Source: Adiantum capillus-veneris (Eukaryota; Streptophyta; Polypodiopsida; Polypodiales; Pteridaceae). From it: a stretch of DNA of 60,000 bases. The position numbers were made by a program, and so were the translations under genes. Under the pieces are notes generated by a model. It did not search any database, was not told where the DNA came from, and saw nothing but the letters and a program-made list of their open reading frames with translations. How positions within the stretch are numbered: the first letter of the stretch is position 1; every line of letters starts with the position of its first letter. The stretch covers positions 41,473,279-41,533,278 of the forward strand of contig CM043970.1 in assembly GCA_014529385.2 (NCBI GenBank), written 5' to 3'. This document shows positions 23,734 through 35,200 of the stretch, piece after piece.

Positions 23734-25560
23734 CAAAGTCTTGATGAGGAATTTGGAATTCCGGCTGTCAGGACACCTGGTGTAAGGAAAGTACAAGAAG
23801 ATGCTAGAGGGCAAAGGAGTGACCCAGGACCGCGCAGATCTAATAGAGTCAGAAATCCAGTTCAGAAATTGACTTATGATGGGTATCTAGCGCATCACCA
23901 AGCCTACATGGCTAAGGTGATACAGGATGTGGAGCCCACATGTTTTGAGGATGCAGTTGGAAATGTGCATTGGGATGATGCAATGAATGAAGAGATGGCT
24001 GCATTGGAAGCAAATGACACATGGGAGTTGGTGCCATTGCCAAGTGGCAAGAAAGCTATTGGCTGTAAATGGGTGTATAAAACCAAGCATAAGGCTGATG
24101 GTAACATTGAGCGTCACAAGGCAAGGCTGGTCGCAAAGGGTTATGCACAGACGTATGGCATAGACTATGAGGAGACCTTTGCTCCAGTGGCAAAGATGAC
24201 GACAGTGAGAGCTGTCATAGCAGTGGCTGCATCTAGAGGATGGATTATGCATCAAATGGATGTAAAGAATGCCTTCTTGAATGGTGAGTTGCAAGAGGAA
24301 GTGTATATGGATCAGCCACCTGGTTATGTCGATCCAGGTTACCCAGATTATGTATGCAGACTTCTCAAAGCTTTGTATGGTTTGAAGCAGGGCTCTAGAG
24401 CATGGTATGACAGGATTGCCAAGTATCTTGTCAGTATTGGTTTTAGGAGAGCTCATGCTGATCATTCACTCTATGTACGTGAGAGTGATGTGGGGATTGT
24501 GGTCATTACCATATATGTAGATGACCTTATTATTGTTGGTAACAATGCTATGGAGATTGACCATGTGAAGGGTCTTCTCAAACAGGAGTTTGAAATGAAA
24601 GATTTAGGCGAGTTGCGCTACTTTCTTGGCATTGAAGTGATCAGGACTCCAGAGGGTGTATGGCTATCACAGAGACAGTATGCCTTGGACATGTTGTCAA
24701 AGTATGGTATGGCTGATTGTAAGCCAATTTCTATTCCCTTGGATGTGAATGCAAAGCTGAGTGCAGAGAAGGGTGATGTTGTTGAGGATGTCAACATGTA
24801 CAGGAAGATTGTGGGTAGTCTAATCTACTTGACTATCACGAGGCTAGACTTGAGCTACACAGCAGGCTTGGAGAGTCAGTTCATGCAACTTCCGAGGAAG
24901 CCACATTTGGATGGAGTACGACGCACACTTAGGTATGTGCAAGGTACTCTTGACTACGCATTGTTCTATGCAGCAGATGCACCATTAGCATTGTATGGGT
25001 ATACAGATGCAGATTGGGCAGGTAGCATTGTTGATAGGAGATCTACGAGTGGCTTCATGTTCTCTTTTGGGAGTGCTGCTGCTACTTGGAGCAGCAGAAA
25101 GCAGCCTACGGTTGCTTTATCGAGCACAGAGGCCGAGTACAGAGGTGCAGCAGTTGCGGCGTGCGAGGTAGCTTGGCTACGCACATTACTTGAGGACTTG
25201 GGAGTGCAGGTGGACCAGCATATTTTCATCCATTGTGACAACCTCAGCAGCATACAGTTGGCTAGGAACCCAGTGTTCCATGCCAGGACCAAACACATAG
25301 AGGTCCATTACCACTACGTTCGAGAGCGAGTGTTGGCGGGCGACATCGACTTGGTCTACGTCAGCACAGAGGAGCAGATAGCGGATATCTTTACCAAGGC
25401 CCTCGGAGCTGAGAAGCTTCGACGTTTCCGGACTATGCTTGGACTCTGCGACATGCAGAGCTCGAGGGGGAGTGTTGAGATGTCGAGCTCTACACCTCGA
25501 GCTGGCATCCACTACGGGTCTTGGCCGCTTACGGCATTTACTCACTGGCGCGTTAGGTGA
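23734..25560 (+). CDS. Copia B reverse transcriptase-RNase H (downstream of an in-frame stop)
   Basis: This is the continuation of the polyprotein in the same frame after the stop at 23731; there is no plausible independent start, as the first codons are a linker. The RT has 'CKWVYKTKHKADG', 'DYEETFAPVAKM', 'QMDVKNAFLNGEL' and the catalytic YVDD (near 24514). RNase H follows, with DADWAG, 'STEAEYRG' and the plant copia tail 'HARTKHIEVHYHYVRER'. The frame runs through the purine tract and ends 88 bp inside the 3' LTR at 25560. Apart from the single upstream stop it is complete. It would be made only by readthrough, or not at all if the stop is a plain nonsense mutation. Confidence 0.92.
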   Translation, partial: QSLDEEFGIPAVRTPGVRKVQEDARGQRSDPGPRRSNRVRNPVQKLTYDGYLAHHQAYMAKVIQDVEPTCFEDAVGNVHWDDAMNEEMAALEANDTWELVPLPSGKKAIGCKWVYKTKHKADGNIERHKARLVAKGYAQTYGIDYEETFAPVAKMTTVRAVIAVAASRGWIMHQMDVKNAFLNGELQEEVYMDQPPGYVDPGYPDYVCRLLKALYGLKQGSRAWYDRIAKYLVSIGFRRAHADHSLYVRESDVGIVVITIYVDDLIIVGNNAMEIDHVKGLLKQEFEMKDLGELRYFLGIEVIRTPEGVWLSQRQYALDMLSKYGMADCKPISIPLDVNAKLSAEKGDVVEDVNMYRKIVGSLIYLTITRLDLSYTAGLESQFMQLPRKPHLDGVRRTLRYVQGTLDYALFYAADAPLALYGYTDADWAGSIVDRRSTSGFMFSFGSAAATWSSRKQPTVALSSTEAEYRGAAVAACEVAWLRTLLEDLGVQVDQHIFIHCDNLSSIQLARNPVFHARTKHIEVHYHYVRERVLAGDIDLVYVSTEEQIADIFTKALGAEKLRRFRTMLGLCDMQSSRGSVEMSSSTPRAGIHYGSWPLTAFTHWRVR

Positions 25561-25794
25561 CCGACACGGAGGATCTCTGTCAGTGATTCTACAGCTGGAC
25601 TACACTTATAGTGCCAGCCTAGTACGCTTCTAGCGAGTTCACACTTAGTGACCGCATGTACATATGTGCTACTTTTCAGCTTTAGCACTTAGTCATTTTG
25701 TACTCTCTTTTCTGTGAAGAAGAAGAAGAAGCTTTCCATCTTTGTGTGCTTTGTGCTTGTCTTGTGTAGCTCTCTTGCATCCTCATTCTTTACA
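25473..25794 (+). repeat. 3' LTR of copia B
   Basis: 322 bp, TGTTGAG...TTTACA, three differences from the 5' LTR, followed directly by the target duplication AATGA and the resumed host gene. Confidence 0.96.
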
Positions 25795-28603
25795 AATGAT
25801 ACAAACCATGAATGAAGGGACCATCTTATATGTATTTCCACATGATTATGTCAACTTTCAGGAACTTGGTCATGATTGTGTGGGTGTGGGTATTGAAAGA
25901 GAAAATGCAAGCATTGATGATGTGGTTGAAGTGGGTAGCATCACTTTGCTAAAGTGGCCCATCAAGCAGACAACAATGTTGAATGGGAGCCCATTACAAC
26001 GCTTTGTTCCTGTTGATGGCATGCATGCTACATATGAGGATGTATCCAACGATGACAATGTTGGAAAAAAACTTGATGGGAGTAATGTTGTCCAATTGTC
26101 AAGGAAGAGACGATACACTTTCATGAACAAGACTCAGAAATCAAAACCAGCACCAGCTTCGACTTTTTACCTTTCAAGAAAATCAATTCAAAGGGTATCA
26201 TGCATTGATTGTTGTGCACAAAAATGTTGTCAGTTTGCAGATCGTGATATGGTGACAAGTTTACGACAACAATTTTGGGGAGAGTCTCAAAAATTACGCA
26301 CTAATTATGTTCATGATGTTCTTTCTATATGTTATCAGAAAGGTGAGAAGTCACGATACCAATTCAGGCTAAATGGCTCTATTGTTTGTTGTAGAGCATG
26401 GTATGAGCTACATGGAATACCAAAGACATCATTTTATCGATACAAGGAGAACTTTGAAAATGGTGTGCGCCAATATGTACATGGGAACACGTGTACATTG
26501 AGAAGGAGACTTCAACATACTAGTTTAGCAAGAGCACTACTAAATGAGTTTGTGGAAAACAACTCTGAGAAAATGCCACGTAGAAGTAGAACATTGCTAG
26601 ATGGCTCAAGAGAGACTCAATTGGTGTTTCCATCAACATACAAACAAGTGGATATTTTATGTGAAATCAACACGACACTTGACCAAATGGGCTATGAGAA
26701 GAAGCTATCCCAATCTTCTTTTGGTAGAATTTGGAACAAAGAGTACCCACATGTCACTTTAACAAAGACGAGTGAGTTCTATAAGTGCAATATTTGTAGC
26801 TCAATCAAGGCAAGGTTAGAAGCTAAACCTTCTCTTGAAGAGAGAGCTCTTCTCTTGAGGGAGAGATAAGTTCACATGGCACAACAAAAGAGTTGCAGAA
26901 GCCTATATTATGCATGGAGTACGTATTCAGAAACTCAACCACAAAAATATGTATGCATAATCCATGATAAGATGGATCAAAAGAAGACTGCCATTCCTAG
27001 ATTACGCATTGTTCCTAAGGGTGTGGATTCAAGATATAATCTGCAGGTGGCATTGATTGGCATGATCACTCATGGACATGGAGAAGGTCATTACGGACAC
27101 TTTGTCTTGAATGGTTTGTGGCTAGCTGATCCAAATCTTACAATTGGCTCAATTGTTAATTGTTTACATAACCTAGAGAGGATAGATAAGCATCCTCTTG
27201 GTAAGCATCCTCTCGGTGATCTAGTAACAAATGGACTTCCAAGGAGTAATATTTCACTACTACATGCTTTGAACTCAAGGGATGCTTTGGACTACAATAA
27301 CTTGAGTGATGGAAAAGAGCCCATTGTGCAGTCAGAATTTGCAGAAGAGGAATTGGGGTCAACATTTCGCAGGTTGCCAGAGAACTTGTTGCTACAATTG
27401 GATAATTGTGCAGGGGAAAACAAAAATCAATACTTATTTGCCTATTTGTCAATGCTTGTTGCAAGGGGTGTTTTCAAAACCATCCAACTGGGATTTTTAA
27501 TGGTTGGGCATACACATGAGGACATAGACGCCATGTTTAGTAGGTTTTCAGAGAAGTTGAGAGTTACACAAACCTATACTTTTCCACATTTGATGGATAC
27601 ATTACGAAACAGCTCATCTTCATCTCCAGCTCCATTTTCTCTCACAAAGATCCCCGATTTCAAGCAATATTGTGATGGACAAGACATACTTGTTGGACAT
27701 TCCAAACCGCTTCAGTTCAGGTTCTTTATGCAAGATGAGACACCAATGATGCAATATAAGGCACATGTAGGTGTATCAAGTTGGAGTGGAAGTATTCGCC
27801 TTTGGAAAACAGACACAGAAGGCAAGCCAATGTTACCACATGGAGATCCACCTCTAGTACAAATGGCCGAGTATGTCAAGGCCCACGAAGAAGTCATTTT
27901 GGGGCTAAAGAACTATATAAAATTTTGGAAAAAATTAGGGAATGGTTCAAGTATTCCGCGATATTATAGACCCGTGATAGATTATTGGAGTAAGGTAATT
28001 GAAGAGATTGGAAAAGCAATCATATCAGAGAGAGTCTTGTATGAAATGTTTTGGCCAAAAACTCAAGAATATTCTCACCTACAAAGCACTACAATGAATT
28101 TGCAACAAGGAGCAGAAAGATTCCTAGGCCTTGAAGAGTTGAACGATCATTTTTGTGGGCCTCAACGAGATAGGCCAAGGAAAGATTTTGACCCTATGTC
28201 CGATGTGCACCAAGGTGACTTTCTTATGCTTGTTCCGAGTGACACAGAAATCTATCCAGTGTGGCTTGCAATGGCTTTATCTGACATTGATAATGAGCCT
28301 ACATCACCAAACTACAGAAAACTCTTGATTCAATATTGGGCACCTTGCGCGAGAAAAAGTGGGATGACAGATACTCAAGCTTACAGTAATTGTTGGAAGG
28401 GTTATTGGGCTGTCAACTATAAGGACCCACAAGTGTGGGAAACTGTAGATGCAATTGTTTGGTCCTGGAGACCCAACAAAGAAGGACCATTTTTTAGAAT
28501 AAAGATTCCAGAAAGGCATGCTCTAAAAGCCAAAGAAGGCCTCACTCGTGCACATCAACCACACTTGGATCAAAGTTCAAATATGGTATCAAATGTGGAG
28601 TAG
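25795..28603 (+). pseudogene. DUF7869-like transposase-like gene, main part (right of copia B)
   Basis: This continues the frame begun at 20084. After the target duplication it runs open to a TAA at 26867-26869, then open again in the same frame to the terminal TAG at 28601-28603. Together with the left part it spans 1075 codons. Visible motifs: a Cys-rich stretch (CIDCCAQKCCQFAD, near 26205); a helix-turn-helix-like segment; then 'DKMDQKKTAIPR' (near 26970), 'LQLDNCAGENKN' (near 27400) and 'GHTHEDIDAMFS' (near 27510). I recognise this trio as the signature of the DUF7869 family, which is scattered in plants, fungi and animals. The three spaced acidic residues resemble a DDE/DDD RNase H-like core, so I infer a transposase-related origin, unproven. 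Both stops are explained by C-to-T change of a Gln codon (CAG, CAA). Confidence 0.72.
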
Positions 28604-28896
28604 AATTATGTGGAGCTTCTATTGTGACTATACTAGTCAATTTGTAAAAAAAATCTTTTTTGTATCTTCCTTTGTTTTATGTAATTCGTAGTTATTATTC
28701 AAATTCATGTGTTGTACATCCTCTTGACTTTTGGTGTTTATCAACACCACAATCCTATGAAATTTTTACTTTATTTACTAACCACACACCTTAGTTTTTC
28801 CCACTTTAAGTGGAAAATTCCCAAATTACATGAATTTAGTCGATTTGGAGATCCCCATAATATGATATTTTTACCAAATAACCTAATATGGTCTTT
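28604..28896. other. 3' flank of the DUF7869-like gene
   Basis: AT-rich, non-coding. It contains runs such as 'gtaaaaaaaatcttttttg' but no clear polyadenylation signal or terminal inverted repeat that would mark the end of a DNA transposon. The border to copia D is abrupt. Confidence 0.45.
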
Positions 28897-29171
28897 TGAG
28901 TAGATTACTTAATAGAGAGAGACAGATTTACATACACGAGATTATAGAGTAGATTGAGATAGAGAGAGAGAGAGTACACACGATATACGTGGTTCACCCA
29001 ATGTGGGCTATGTCCCCTCAAGTTGCCCCTGAATTTTGGCCGTGAAAATTATGGTTTCCGGCGAGTGATTTTCCTTCACGCACGATGGCTTCTCCTCATA
29101 ATGGGGGCCTTACAAATGTGCGCTTTTACCACAGAAGATTACAAGGGGTAAATGAGGCTCCATACTTAACA
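28897..29171 (-). repeat. 3' LTR of copia D (truncated)
   Basis: 275 bp. It matches the right LTR in two blocks: 'tgagtagattacttaatag' through 'gggctatgtcc', then 'agttgcccctgaatttt' through 'cttaaca'. The intervening 450 bp and the first 33 bp of the full LTR are absent. Confidence 0.88.
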
Positions 29172-29231
29172 ATCTCCCACTTGGAGAGTGATCTCCAAAC
29201 CAAACCTGTGACTGCTTTTCATTCTGGCTTC

Positions 29232-30051
29232 TTATCCTTGAATGCCGATTGAAGATGAGCAAAAGCTCAGCTTCTCCTTGTTGACCACCTTTGTAAACAT
29301 GTCTGCAGGATTTTCACTTGTATGCACCTTTCCTAGCTTTAGCCATCCCTCTTCCAAAAGAGTGCGTATGAAGTGATATCTCACCTCAATGTGCTTTTTC
29401 CTTGAATGAAAGGCTAAGTTCTTCGCAAGATGGATAGCGCTTTGGCTATCACTGTACAAGACACAATTGCCTTATTTGAATCCAAGCTCTTCTAAGAATC
29501 TGTGAAGCCACATAATTTCTTTGCTTGCCTCCCTCATTGCTACATACTCTGCTTCCGTGGTAGAAAGTGAAACCACTTTCTGCAGCTTTGAAGCCCAGCT
29601 TACTGTTTTGCCTCCAACCGTGAACACATAGCCAGTAGTGCTCCTTCGAGTATCTTTGTCACCTGCTATATCTGCATCAGCATACCCTTCTAGAAAAATA
29701 TCAGTTCCACCAAAATACAAAGCATTTGTTGTTGTCCCTTTTAGATACCTAAGTATCCACTTCACAGCTTGCCAATGCTCTTTACCTGGGTTGTCCATGA
29801 ACCTACTCGCAACTCCCACTGCATGTGCAATGTCTCGCCTTGTTCAGACCATAGCATACATTAGAGAACCTACCGCTGCAGCATATGGAACTTTAAACAA
29901 ATAGGCTATCTCCTCTTGTGTCTTTGGACACATATCCTTCGTTAATTTAAAATGACCAGCCAAAGGTGTAGAAATTTGTTTTGCATTTTGCATTGCAAAC
30001 CTTTCTAGTACCTTCTTGATGTAATCTTCTTGAGATAGCTTTATTGTCTTC
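29232..30051 (-). pseudogene. Copia D RT end and RNase H
   Basis: This is the C-terminal part of the copia D polyprotein, read on the minus strand from the gypsy insertion point. It contains 'KKTIKLSQEDYIKKVLERF' and 'AVGSLMYAMV' (a stop follows near 29844), then 'VKWILRYLKGT', 'GYADADIAGD' and 'STTEAEYVAM', and finally 'SDSQSAIHLAKNLAFHSR' after another stop near 29470. The order and motifs are typical of copia RNase H. At least two stops break the frame. Confidence 0.88.
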
Positions 30052-30056
30052 TTCGT

Positions 30057-30631
30057 TGTGTGCTCCTTGCCGCACTGTCGAAGCAAGAGACTTGCCAATA
30101 CACCGTATGCGAGCCACAAACGGCTCCAAGCACACAACAAGCCTAAACTAGCAAGCTCAAGAATACAAAGGGTGTGTCACTCACCGCTCTACGCTCGCCT
30201 TCGTGGTGGATTCCTCGCTGCGATGAAGAAGAAGCTGCAGTCGTGCCGCGCTCAACCGCTTCGCCGCCGTCGTGCCTTCATAATGCTCGATCGCACACAC
30301 ACTCTCCCTCTCTCTCTCTCTCACACACACACACACAAGGAGGTGAAGAAGAAGAAGATGGAGATGGAGCAAGAGCACTCTTCAATTGCACAAATGAGAG
30401 AATGAGTAAAAATTAGGTTTAGTTGGCTTTTATAAGAGCTCACCCCATTCACACTTGGGCGCCCATGCTTAGCCAACTAATCCCTTGAATGTCCAAGTTA
30501 AAGTGCGCCTCTCATTGGCGATCACTCTACCTTTCCCTATTGGACCGACAAGCCCGGTACCTGACTCTACCAAATACATAATACGCGTCCATCGTAGGTG
30601 ATGGGGTGTCCGTGTGCCGTGAGGGTTAACA
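30057..30631 (-). repeat. 3' LTR of gypsy E
   Basis: 575 bp, TGTGCTCC...GTTAACA. It includes a CT/CA microsatellite at about 30303-30336, shorter than in the partner LTR, and lacks two bases present after 'tgtgc' in the other copy. Confidence 0.92.
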
Positions 30632-32263
30632 TGCCCCCGTTCCTGATGTAGATTCCGTCCTCGGAAGCTATTGTGTTGAAGCTGGTTCGTCGAGGTGGAA
30701 GAGCATTTGAGATGAATGTCCTTAGCCTTCTTCAGTCGCTGCAAAATCAAACAACATTGGCACAGTAATGGCATTCTCTTAAAAAGCATATGCAGTTTTA
30801 GGTAGACACATTGATTGGTAAAAGAATTTCAAAGAATTTGTTAGCAATGAACATTAAATTTCAATGTAATCAAATGCATAAACAGATGTAAAGGTAGAAA
30901 ATTAAACAAGTCTGGGGTCGCTAATTTGACGGTCGAAAAGCACTAGAGATCGAATATTAATACCATGGGTAAGCTTCTTAACTTTCTGTGGTCAATTAAG
31001 TTGTTTACTCGCGAGAGCCAAGTATTCATGTTCGAGGGCTGACTAGAGGCTATATCTAGAAAACCTTGTAGTTAAGCTACCATAAAAGGAATTTCTCATG
31101 AAATCATCGCCTGACTGATTACTTTTTCTTGGACCCCCCAAGGTCTTTTCACATTGATTCAATTATGATGTGTGTGCTTATTTTGTATGCCTTGGGTTTT
31201 TTGCTTTTCAAGGAAAAGCGCCCACACTGGGAACCTCTAGGGCTCTAGTACCATAGGCGATACATGTGAGTGAAGTACCAATTCAAGCTGAGATTTCTCT
31301 TCCAGCTTAAAATTTTACATTGTGGCACTTTGATTTTTTGCTTGTTCATTTTCAGCATTTAAATTTTGTAACTTTGGGGGGTCATATAACATTGTTACAC
31401 TCCCCAGGCTCATCACATTAGTAAACTCCCTTTATAATACTTACGCTAAAGGTCAATAGGGTTAAGCCCACTAGAAAGCCCTAGTACATTTCATACAATG
31501 CTGCCTAAATCGGATTAAGAACCTAAGTAACCATTGCTTACTAGGAAGGCATTCCCCATGGTATTAAGAGAAGATTTCTAATACCTAGCTTGGTCAAACT
31601 AGCTTAGTCGGACTGCTTGATTTTTACACCTAAACAAGTGATTATGACAAAAGATTGCATTGAATTAAATGTTTGATACTAAGCCAATGCGCTGAATATT
31701 ATGCTACCAATCACAATCAAAGCAGACAATCATGGATGCAAAAAAGATAAGGGCAATGCTAATGGACAAGAAACACCTGTTTGTGTCGATGGTCGCGCTT
31801 GATTTGAAGTGTGAACGAGAGAAAGGTTCCATGAAGGTCCAATCCTATCAATAGCAACACGTTCCTGTACACACTAGGAAACAAAAGGAATACCTCCAGG
31901 AGGCACATTAGTGGGAAAAGAGATCTTTGCTAATCACTCAACTCTAAAACAGAAACACTCCTATCGTACTAATCTTACCTACCCTCCATCACTCAAGTGA
32001 TGAGGATCAAAGGTGTTTTATGGCATAGGTTTCTGTTTCACTGTACCAGATGTGACATGTATAGGTCTGAGTCAATGTTTTGACTTTAATGTGCATACTC
32101 GTTTGCTAATTGCTCTTGCTCTTTTTTTTTTTTTTTTTTGTGAGTATAAAGCTTTATATGTACATTCCCTAAGATCGGAGATTGAGAGGTCAGGGAAAAA
32201 GGTTGAGAGGGAAACAAGTGAATAATGGATTGTCCACAAACACTCCCCCCTTCCTTGGGTAGA
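30632..32263. other. Non-coding 3' region of gypsy E
   Basis: 1.6 kb lies between the stop of the Gag-protease ORF and the 3' LTR. Here an autonomous gypsy element would carry RT, RNase H and integrase; no such motif is visible in any frame. A T-run of about 18 lies near 32121. Otherwise nothing recognised. Confidence 0.6.
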
Positions 32264-35200
32264 TCATACCGTTTGAAATGAGCTTGTCACCCTTTGAAAC
32301 CAATTGTTCCAGTTGGTAATGGGTGAGGATTTTAACCAATAGTTTTCGACCGCCCTATGCGTTTCATCTAGTTGCAAGGGTGGTAAGGTACTCTCCCAGG
32401 ATCGAACTTGAAGTGGTTCATCAGGTGATTCTTGAACACTGGGAGGTGTGGATTCTTTTGTAGCTTCATGGAGGTCCACTACTATAGATGGAGGCTGTGT
32501 AGAAGCTTTTACCTCTATGGATGTATTACATGAGGAGCTAGAATCTTCATGGGACTCCCCCCTTCCTGAGCTAGGTGGAACAAATCGTTCTTTCTTTGGT
32601 ACCCAAACTAACTCGGGAGCGGGTGTGTAGTATTCTGTGATTTTTTCCTTTCCACGATCATTGATTCGTTTTGGAGCTACGGGATTGGGCTCACTTGGGT
32701 CAGGTGATAGGTAAGAGCACAATCTACGTTTTGGCACCCAGATTTGATCATTTCCTTGATAGTAGCCTTGGGCTTCCAAGAGTCGTTTAGGGATCCATCG
32801 CAACATTTTCTTACTTTTCTTGGAGCAAGTGGTACGTTTCTTACAAGGCTTCTGTTTTTTAGCACTAGCTATGGTCACTAAAGAAGCTTTAGGGACCCAC
32901 CTGTATGTTTTCTTCGTTACATTAGGATGAGTCTTGTCGGAAGCGATATGCATTGCTTGTAGCATATTTAAGGGTACATGCATTTCATCCCCCTCAGGTG
33001 TTACCCAGGTCGTCCCCCTATTTCCCCAAGTGTCTATGGTTGATGCTAGGTGGACCCAGTCTACATTGTCTGATTCCGTCATACCAGGTAGGATATCCAT
33101 ATAAGGAGAATCTTGGCCAATGTCTATATCCTTCTTACAAGTGTAACAATATTGTAGTGGGGCCGAGTGAACTGTGGTGTCAGAGCGATGATCAATAATG
33201 GTTTTACTCCCTAAGGGGTGTACCTTACCAGTCACCAAATCCACTCTAAGGACAGAGTCTTGGAATTGCAAATAGACATGATTTTTAGACCAATCGTGAA
33301 CCATTTGTGCTTCCCTCATGAATGGTCGTCCTAAAATCATTTCATATGACATAAGGTGTTTAGAGAAATCCATTACAATGAACGTATGTCGTACCTTGTG
33401 TCCTAGAACTTTGATCTTAAGATCCTTGAGCATCCCCATAGGTTTGGCTATGGTACCATTTGCCATCTTTACCACAATGTTAGTAACACTGAGGCGGGGT
33501 TTTCCCATGGATTCCCAACAATCTTTTGTAACGATGCTAACTCCCGCACCACCATCAAGAATTCCCTTTATAGTTAATCCCTTGGTAGTGATAGATAGGG
33601 TCGCATTAGACTCGTCGCCTTCAAAATACTGCCCTAATTCGTTAATGGGTACCTCGATCACAGACTCGTGTCCATCTAAGTCAAGTGATTGCCCATGATT
33701 TTCCTCATCAATCATAATCGAGTCAGGCCTATTTGGTTGCGCAAACTGCGGTAATCCCGTTCGTAGCTCTCCATTAAGGAATGCTCGAAGTGCAAGGAAT
33801 AACTCAGGATCTCCATACAGCTTTGCTATGATCGTGGTTCGGACCTCAGAAGACATGAAGTCCACTAGTTTGGCAACATTCATTGGTGTTTTGCAGGGTG
33901 TAGGTCCTTGACTAGGAACTGGTGAGGATGGAATCTCATATTTCTCAATGGAATCAGGTATTCCTTCGTTAAACATCCTTTCCAACAAGAAGGGTGTATG
34001 CTCACTTTCTGATGTCCTGTCCTCACTCCCTTCTTGGATGATACTAGATATGGCTAACGGTCTATGGTTCATGTGGGGTGGATGAACTTGCGTGGGAAAC
34101 ACTGTGTCATGAATTTTGACCTGCGTGGGTTCTGGTTCTAGTTTCCTTTGAGTCTCCTCCACTAAACCTCTTAGATGTTTCACCTGCTCAATCTCGTCTA
34201 CTGGGTTTGGGTACGTCCCAATCTTCTTTTTACGATTCTTCCCTTTTTGCCCCTGCGGTTTATCTTGGGGGTCTTGGATTGGATTTGGAAACACTTGTGG
34301 TGTTTTCAGAGGATCTTTATGATTTTCTCTTATTCGGTTTTCATTTGGTTCCATGTTACGGTTTTCTTTGTCGGTCTTTCCCTTTGTGGTATTGGTTCTA
34401 GTCTCCATTGTATCGATTAAATCTGAATCATCCTCGAGGTCATTCATATACACGGGGTCATCTCCTGTTCCTATGTTTGTTTTGAAACTTGGCTTTGAAT
34501 TTTCTGTATTCTGCGACTTCTTCCTTCGTGTCTTCTTTTTCTTTGCTTGGATAACTGACGCGGTATCTCTCTCTTTGAGGATATGGCCTGGCCCTTGAAG
34601 CATGGACCGTGTAATCGCATAAGCGGGTGCGACGGGTGGTATTGGCGATGTCACACTAGCAATTTCGACCAAATTCAGGGGTGTGATTTTAGGCGCATTT
34701 GGGTTATAGGGGCATTGGGCAATCAAGTGATCTATGCCACAATGATTACATGTGAGTATTGGCATTGCAGACGTGCTCCCTTGATTCATTTGCATCTGTG
34801 CAGCATTCTTTTGCAGCCTAATAGGGCACTCCGCTGCTCGATGTGGTCCACCACACTCGTAGCATTGAAGAGGTGGCCTCCTAGCCTGGGTGTTGATATT
34901 TTGACCTCTGGATGCGAGAGCAGCAGCTTGATAAACCGGCTTGACTTGTCCCCAACAATCTTCCATGTAGTATATAGGACATTCTTCCAAGGTATCAAAT
35001 CCGTAGGCAATACTAGTGTCTATTTCCTCCTCACAGCCATCTGCATAAGCATTTGATGGCTCGCAACCCACTTGGTTCATAGGGGCGACTCTTGGATGCG
35101 GGAGCTGCGGTCCTAGCACAGGAGGTGGTAGCGGTGTAGCTTGTACAACATTTTGAGATCTAGGGACCATGTGTTGCGGTAGTTGCTCAACAGGTGGAGT

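Larger units (their letters stand above)
20505..25794 (+). mobile_element. Ty1/copia LTR retrotransposon, copy B (young, nearly intact)
   Basis: The 5290-bp element has two 322-bp LTRs that differ at three positions by eye (about 1%), so the insertion is recent. The target duplication is AATGA at 20500-20504 and 25795-25799. A primer site (TGGTATCAGAGCC, 20827-20839) abuts the 5' LTR and a purine tract (gagctcgaggggga) precedes the 3' LTR. The interior encodes gag, protease, integrase, RT and RNase H in one frame, broken by a single stop. It lies in the same orientation as the DUF7869-like gene it interrupts. Confidence 0.97.

Noticed and set aside
25742-25799. Start of a new gene within the copia B 3' LTR
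   Set aside because: The open frame extends into the LTR only by chance; removing the element joins the frame to 20084-20504.
30174-30416. Open frames over the LTR microsatellites of gypsy E (both LTRs)
   Set aside because: They encode only Ser/His/Thr or Arg/Glu runs from CT/CA repeats and GAA-rich text.
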